From NCBI GenBank assembly GCA_964196565.1, contig CAXMUH010000013.1:1-16687 (forward strand): a stretch of 16,687 nucleotides of DNA. Direction: 5' to 3'. A program made the position numbers and the translations under genes. Under the pieces are notes generated by a model, which was not told the DNA's origin, did not search any database, and saw only the letters and a program-made list of their open reading frames with translations. Position 1 is the stretch's first letter. The number at the start of each line of letters is the position of its first letter. Shown here piece after piece: positions 13,279-16,687 of the stretch. This DNA comes from 2-12-FULL-42-15 sp964196565. Its GTDB lineage: Bacteria; Pseudomonadota; Gammaproteobacteria; Coxiellales; Coxiellaceae.

Positions 13279-15837
13279 TTACAAATTTAGTTTTTTCGCA
13301 ATTTCTTCAACAGTCATCGGGCGATAATAATAATTCCCCTGCACCACAGAGCACCCCAAGTCTTCTAAAGCGGCTAATTGTTCTTTGGTTTCTACCCCTT
13401 CTGCAATCACCTCTAACTTAAGTGATTCACCCAAGTTGATAATCGAAATAACCACTTGCTTAGTCTTATCATCAGTAAGCATATTCGCCACAAAATCGAT
13501 ATCAATTTTAATTGTTGTTATCGGTAATTCAACCAAACGCCGCAAAGAGGAAAAACTCTTTCCAAAGTCATCGATTGATATGGTAATTCCAAATTCCGCC
13601 AATCGTTTTGCAAACTCCTCCATGTTAAATTGTTCATCTCTAATATTCTGCTCAGTGACTTCTAATTGCATAGAGTAATTTTCAATTGCTGGCTTCAACA
13701 CCTCAATCAATTCTTCTAGATGTTCATGAAGACTGGAAACAGCAGGCGAAAAATTAAATGACACGCGTATCGCTTTAAGCAGTTCTGGCGATAGCTTTAC
13801 CATATCTTTTGCAATCCGCCTTACCACCCATAAATTTAATATTTCAGCGCTGCCCGCCTCTTCAATAATAGGAATAAATTTATCCGGAGCCAGAAGTCCT
13901 AATTCACGATGCTCCCAACGAAGCAATGCCTCCATGCCAACAATTTTCTTACTCTTCACATCAACTTGAGGTTGATATAATAAATAGAATTCATTATTTA
14001 AAAATCCTTTCTCAATATTATTTTCAATTAAAAGCCGTTCATTATAAGCTTTCTCAACACCTTTGGTATAGATTTGTAGCTTTGAAGTTTTCTTTTTTGC
14101 TTCATACAAAGCGAAGTCGGCATGCTTTTGCAAATCAGTTACCGAGACACCTGCCTCAGGATATTTCACTACACCAATACTCACCCCAACATCCAACTTC
14201 GAACCCTGAATATTATAAGGCTCTGCTAGCGCCATTTTAATTCGATCAATGATTTCTACCATCGCCCTAACACGGTCTTCATTCGCAATGATAATCGCAA
14301 ACTCATCCCCACCAACACGACCAATAATATCATTGCTATCGAGCACATCAAGCAAACGTTTAGCCACACTTTCCAAAAGGGCATCGCCTGCGGTATGCCC
14401 ATAGGTATCATTAATCGATTTAAATCGATTTAAATCCAAATAAACCAAGCCAAACTCATGTTTTGATTTTTCCATTTTAGACACAACGTCATATAGTCTA
14501 CTTTCAAAATAAGAGCGGCTGTATAAACCCGTCAATTTGTCTAGGTCCGCCACATTCTCACGTTGCGCAGCATTAATATCTGCCTCAACAATTGCACCAA
14601 TTATTCGCGAAAAAGATTCAATAAATGCAGCATCACTATCATTATATCCTGTCGCACGCCCTCCTATCGCCAGCATGCCGATGATTTTCTCAGCGCCATA
14701 GATGGGCAATCCCAAGTAAGTTTTCATGTTAAAACCTTTTGGAAAACTTAACTCTTTTTTAGCTTGATCTGGCTGATTGATGATAATCATCTTGCTTTTT
14801 TTAAGTGTTTCTCCAAATGCATTATCTAATTCATGTATTTCTAGGTGAGTTTTAGCATATTGATTATAGAACTCAGTGGTTTGCTCATCCCAATTCATTT
14901 CGGGTATTGCTTTTACGATTAAGTATATTTTATTGTTTGCAGCCATGCCGATCGCGCCAATAAGTCCAAATGTAGAGTCAGTAAACTTTAATACGCGTTC
15001 CAGTATTAACGAGAATAAATCTTTATTATCTTGGCGATTAATGTAAGCCTCTTGAATAAAAACCAAATTATCCAACATTTCCTTATTTTTATTAATCGTT
15101 TCTTGCTGATGCTTTCTGATCGAAATATCTTTTCCGCTCGCATAAATAATATCAGAGTCGGGTTCTTTCACTGCTGACCATTCTAGATATTTTAATGTGC
15201 CATCACTGCAACGGTATCGATTTTCAAATTTTTTAATCTTACCCTCTTTTATTAACTGCGCCATTCCTTCTGCTGATTTTTCCAAGTCATCCGGATGAAT
15301 AAAATCATAGAAAGAACGCTTGAGTAATTCTTCTTCTGTATAACCCAACAACTGCGAGAAGAAGGGATTAACATTTAAAAAATACCCCTTGGTGTTTGCG
15401 GTACAAAATATATTAGAAACTAAATTATAATACTTCTCGTGCACAATTGCATGAGTGGATATTTCGCTTAGCATCGTTACCCCAATAATGTTATGCTTAG
15501 CATCACGCCAAGGCATAACTGACCATAAAATCCAATCAAAGCTATCTTGATCAAACTGAAATAAATCATGCACCTTATCAGCCTTCTTGCCGGTAAGCGC
15601 CGATTTAAAAGTTCGCATCCAGTGAGGCTGGAATAACGGAATAGAAGTTAATGCTTCGTCAATGGGCATTCCTATAATTTCATTATCACTTACGTCCGTT
15701 AAACGAAAATCCTCTTTCCATTTATCCGTAAAGTTAACGACACGAAGTTTTTCATCAAGAATAATTAAGGCGATAGGAAATGACTTACTAAATTCAATAG
15801 TTAGATCAGATTCGCGTTTGGTAAACCAATTAGCCAT
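13279..15837 (-). CDS. PAS-PAS-GAF-GGDEF-EAL c-di-GMP signalling protein
   Basis: A cytoplasmic enzyme that could make and/or degrade cyclic di-GMP in response to a sensed ligand. At 852 aa it has no membrane span. Approximate domains: PAS 15-128, PAS 133-245 (with Y-T-E-E-E-L and H-P-D-D), GAF 258-430, GGDEF 435-600, EAL 607-850. G-G-D-E-F at 509-513 is intact, so cyclase activity is possible. The product-inhibition I-site Arg is absent: residue 500 is Asp, though D503 remains. In the EAL domain E636-A-L, L-E-V-T-E, the D756-D757 metal pair, K-I-D-x-x-F and V-I-A-E-G-V-E-T are present, but loop 6 reads D-D-F-G-K-S-F-S-S instead of D-D-F-G-T-G-Y-S-S. The start ATG has only a weak purine-rich site (GGAAAACAAAGA). 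A strong terminator follows. Confidence 0.93.
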   Translation of the reverse strand: MANWFTKRESDLTIEFSKSFPIALIILDEKLRVVNFTDKWKEDFRLTDVSDNEIIGMPIDEALTSIPLFQPHWMRTFKSALTGKKADKVHDLFQFDQDSFDWILWSVMPWRDAKHNIIGVTMLSEISTHAIVHEKYYNLVSNIFCTANTKGYFLNVNPFFSQLLGYTEEELLKRSFYDFIHPDDLEKSAEGMAQLIKEGKIKKFENRYRCSDGTLKYLEWSAVKEPDSDIIYASGKDISIRKHQQETINKNKEMLDNLVFIQEAYINRQDNKDLFSLILERVLKFTDSTFGLIGAIGMAANNKIYLIVKAIPEMNWDEQTTEFYNQYAKTHLEIHELDNAFGETLKKSKMIIINQPDQAKKELSFPKGFNMKTYLGLPIYGAEKIIGMLAIGGRATGYNDSDAAFIESFSRIIGAIVEADINAAQRENVADLDKLTGLYSRSYFESRLYDVVSKMEKSKHEFGLVYLDLNRFKSINDTYGHTAGDALLESVAKRLLDVLDSNDIIGRVGGDEFAIIIANEDRVRAMVEIIDRIKMALAEPYNIQGSKLDVGVSIGVVKYPEAGVSVTDLQKHADFALYEAKKKTSKLQIYTKGVEKAYNERLLIENNIEKGFLNNEFYLLYQPQVDVKSKKIVGMEALLRWEHRELGLLAPDKFIPIIEEAGSAEILNLWVVRRIAKDMVKLSPELLKAIRVSFNFSPAVSSLHEHLEELIEVLKPAIENYSMQLEVTEQNIRDEQFNMEEFAKRLAEFGITISIDDFGKSFSSLRRLVELPITTIKIDIDFVANMLTDDKTKQVVISIINLGESLKLEVIAEGVETKEQLAALEDLGCSVVQGNYYYRPMTVEEIAKKLNL

Positions 15838-15960
15838 TCTTTGTTTTCCAAAATCACCTATTAAGCTGACCCCAAGCTACACGCACCGGGCCTACACTAT
15901 TAAGTATATTAAAGAATGAACGTTTTTTCCGTTATTTGGACTAATATGTAGCTTAATTGA

Positions 15961-16687
15961 TCAATTTGCTTCACTTAACTCTGAATCAATGAGTTGCGAG
16001 GACTCTGTGTTGGCAATCACCAAACTTACAAAGACATCACCAGCCACATTAGTGCTGGTCTGCATCATATCATTTAAGCGATCAACCCCAGCAATAATTG
16101 CTATTGCATTCAAAGGGATACCTACTGCACTCATCACTGCCCCCATGACAATTAATGCAGAACCAGGCACTGCAGCAGCCCCCATTGCGGTTAAAGTAAT
16201 GGTAATCACAATTGTGAGGTATTGAGCTAATCCCAGGTGAATACCATAAAGATTCGCGGCAAATACGGTAGCGACGCTCAGATAAACCGAAAGCCCATTA
16301 AGATTGAAGCTTGCTCCAAGCGGCAATAAAAACTTAGCAATATGGGGCGGTAAGCCCAATTTTTCTTCTGCACATTGCATTGTTATCGGCAAAGTTGCAG
16401 CGCTACTTGAAGCCGTAAAGGCAAAAGCAAGCGCTGGAAAAATCGCCCGGTAAAATTGCATGGGTTTTATGTTGGTAAAAATAATTAACCCTCCCGCATA
16501 AACCATAAAAAGCAATACAGCGCAGCCCAAATATACCGTTCCCACCAAGGTTAACAAAGGCGTAATAACACCTAAACCAAATTGGCCAACTGTCCAAGCA
16601 ATTAAAGCGAAAATACCATAAGGCGCAAACCATATCACCAGCGAAGTCAGCTGATAAACCACCTTGTTTAACGAAAAAAAGAATTTC
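15961..16687 (-). CDS. Dicarboxylate/amino-acid:cation symporter (DAACS), 5'-truncated by window
   Basis: C-terminal part of a sodium- or proton-coupled secondary transporter of the glutamate-transporter fold, in the inner membrane. The frame is open to the window edge (about 242 codons), so the true start lies outside; the GTG at 16662 is internal, being preceded in frame by a family-like F-F-F-S-L-N-K. The serine-rich HP1 signature F-T-A-S-S-S-A-A-T-L-P is clear, followed by E-K-L-G-L-P and L-P-L-G-A-S. Several site residues differ from GltPh: N-M-D-G-T is N-L-N-G-L (codons 16291-16305), and the position of substrate Arg397 is Gln (codon 16060-16062) within D-x-x-x-D-M-M-Q-T-S-T-N. D390, D394, N401 and D405 equivalents remain. 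The substrate is therefore probably not an acidic amino acid. A 12-bp palindrome (15955-15966) spans the stop. Confidence 0.9.
   Translation of the reverse strand, partial: KFFFSLNKVVYQLTSLVIWFAPYGIFALIAWTVGQFGLGVITPLLTLVGTVYLGCAVLLFMVYAGGLIIFTNIKPMQFYRAIFPALAFAFTASSSAATLPITMQCAEEKLGLPPHIAKFLLPLGASFNLNGLSVYLSVATVFAANLYGIHLGLAQYLTIVITITLTAMGAAAVPGSALIVMGAVMSAVGIPLNAIAIIAGVDRLNDMMQTSTNVAGDVFVSLVIANTESSQLIDSELSEAN

Noticed and set aside
13094..13327. 77-codon open frame across the repeat cluster.
   Set aside because: It lies almost wholly in palindromic repeats and overlaps the 3' end of the GGDEF-EAL gene; no coding character.
15955..15966. AATTGATCAATT palindrome as an operator or terminator.
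   Set aside because: Short, AT-rich, overlaps a stop codon and has no U-run; chance is likely.

Overview
The window is AT-rich bacterial chromosome and reads as gammaproteobacterial. DnaE follows the Escherichia coli protein almost residue for residue at its active site and C-terminus. Three large unrecognised genes have the look of Dot/Icm-type secreted effectors of the order Legionellales (Legionella, Coxiella and relatives). The main reason is a shared upstream pattern: TTAAGA, then TTAA exactly 11 bp after the first TTAA, with a -10-like hexamer at a fixed distance. This resembles the PmrA box described for Dot/Icm effector genes. The order-level placement is inference; no rRNA or other taxonomic marker is present.

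Layout. 1-4285 (+): a 369-aa unknown protein with a kinase-like D-x-D-G-x-x-N ... I-D-F-G arrangement; a 425-bp gap with a second PmrA-like promoter and a possible 45-aa ORF; then an 893-aa polytopic membrane protein with an acidic C-terminal tail. 4298-4388: a palindromic repeat in the convergent gap. 4419-9001 (-): ddl (DdlA-type D-Ala-D-Ala ligase) followed by dnaE, overlapping by one base; ddl has a GTG start and a possible 10-codon leader ORF. 9089-11235 (+): a sigma70-like promoter and a four-gene operon encoding an ETHE1-like persulfide dioxygenase, a membrane-anchored DsbA/BdbD-like thioredoxin protein, a DsbB/BdbC-like quinone-linked oxidase and a DUF378 membrane protein. 11354-13028 (+): a third PmrA-like promoter and a 505-aa unknown protein with a central hydrophobic hairpin and a repetitive, His-rich C-terminal part containing a G8 run. 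13044-13270: a composite of nested palindromic repeats that also supplies a good minus-strand terminator. 13279-15837 (-): a cytoplasmic PAS-PAS-GAF-GGDEF-EAL c-di-GMP protein. 15961 to the window edge (-): a dicarboxylate/amino-acid:cation symporter, cut at its 5' end, with altered substrate- and sodium-site residues.

How the parts fit. Housekeeping modules (cell wall and replication; thiol and sulfur redox; c-di-GMP; nutrient uptake) alternate with the three putative effector genes, which alone carry the PmrA-like boxes. Dispersed palindromic repeats occupy both convergent intergenic gaps. No rRNA, tRNA, CRISPR, IS element or prophage gene was seen. The candidate 'system' here is therefore a co-regulated set of three effector-like genes, not a defence island.
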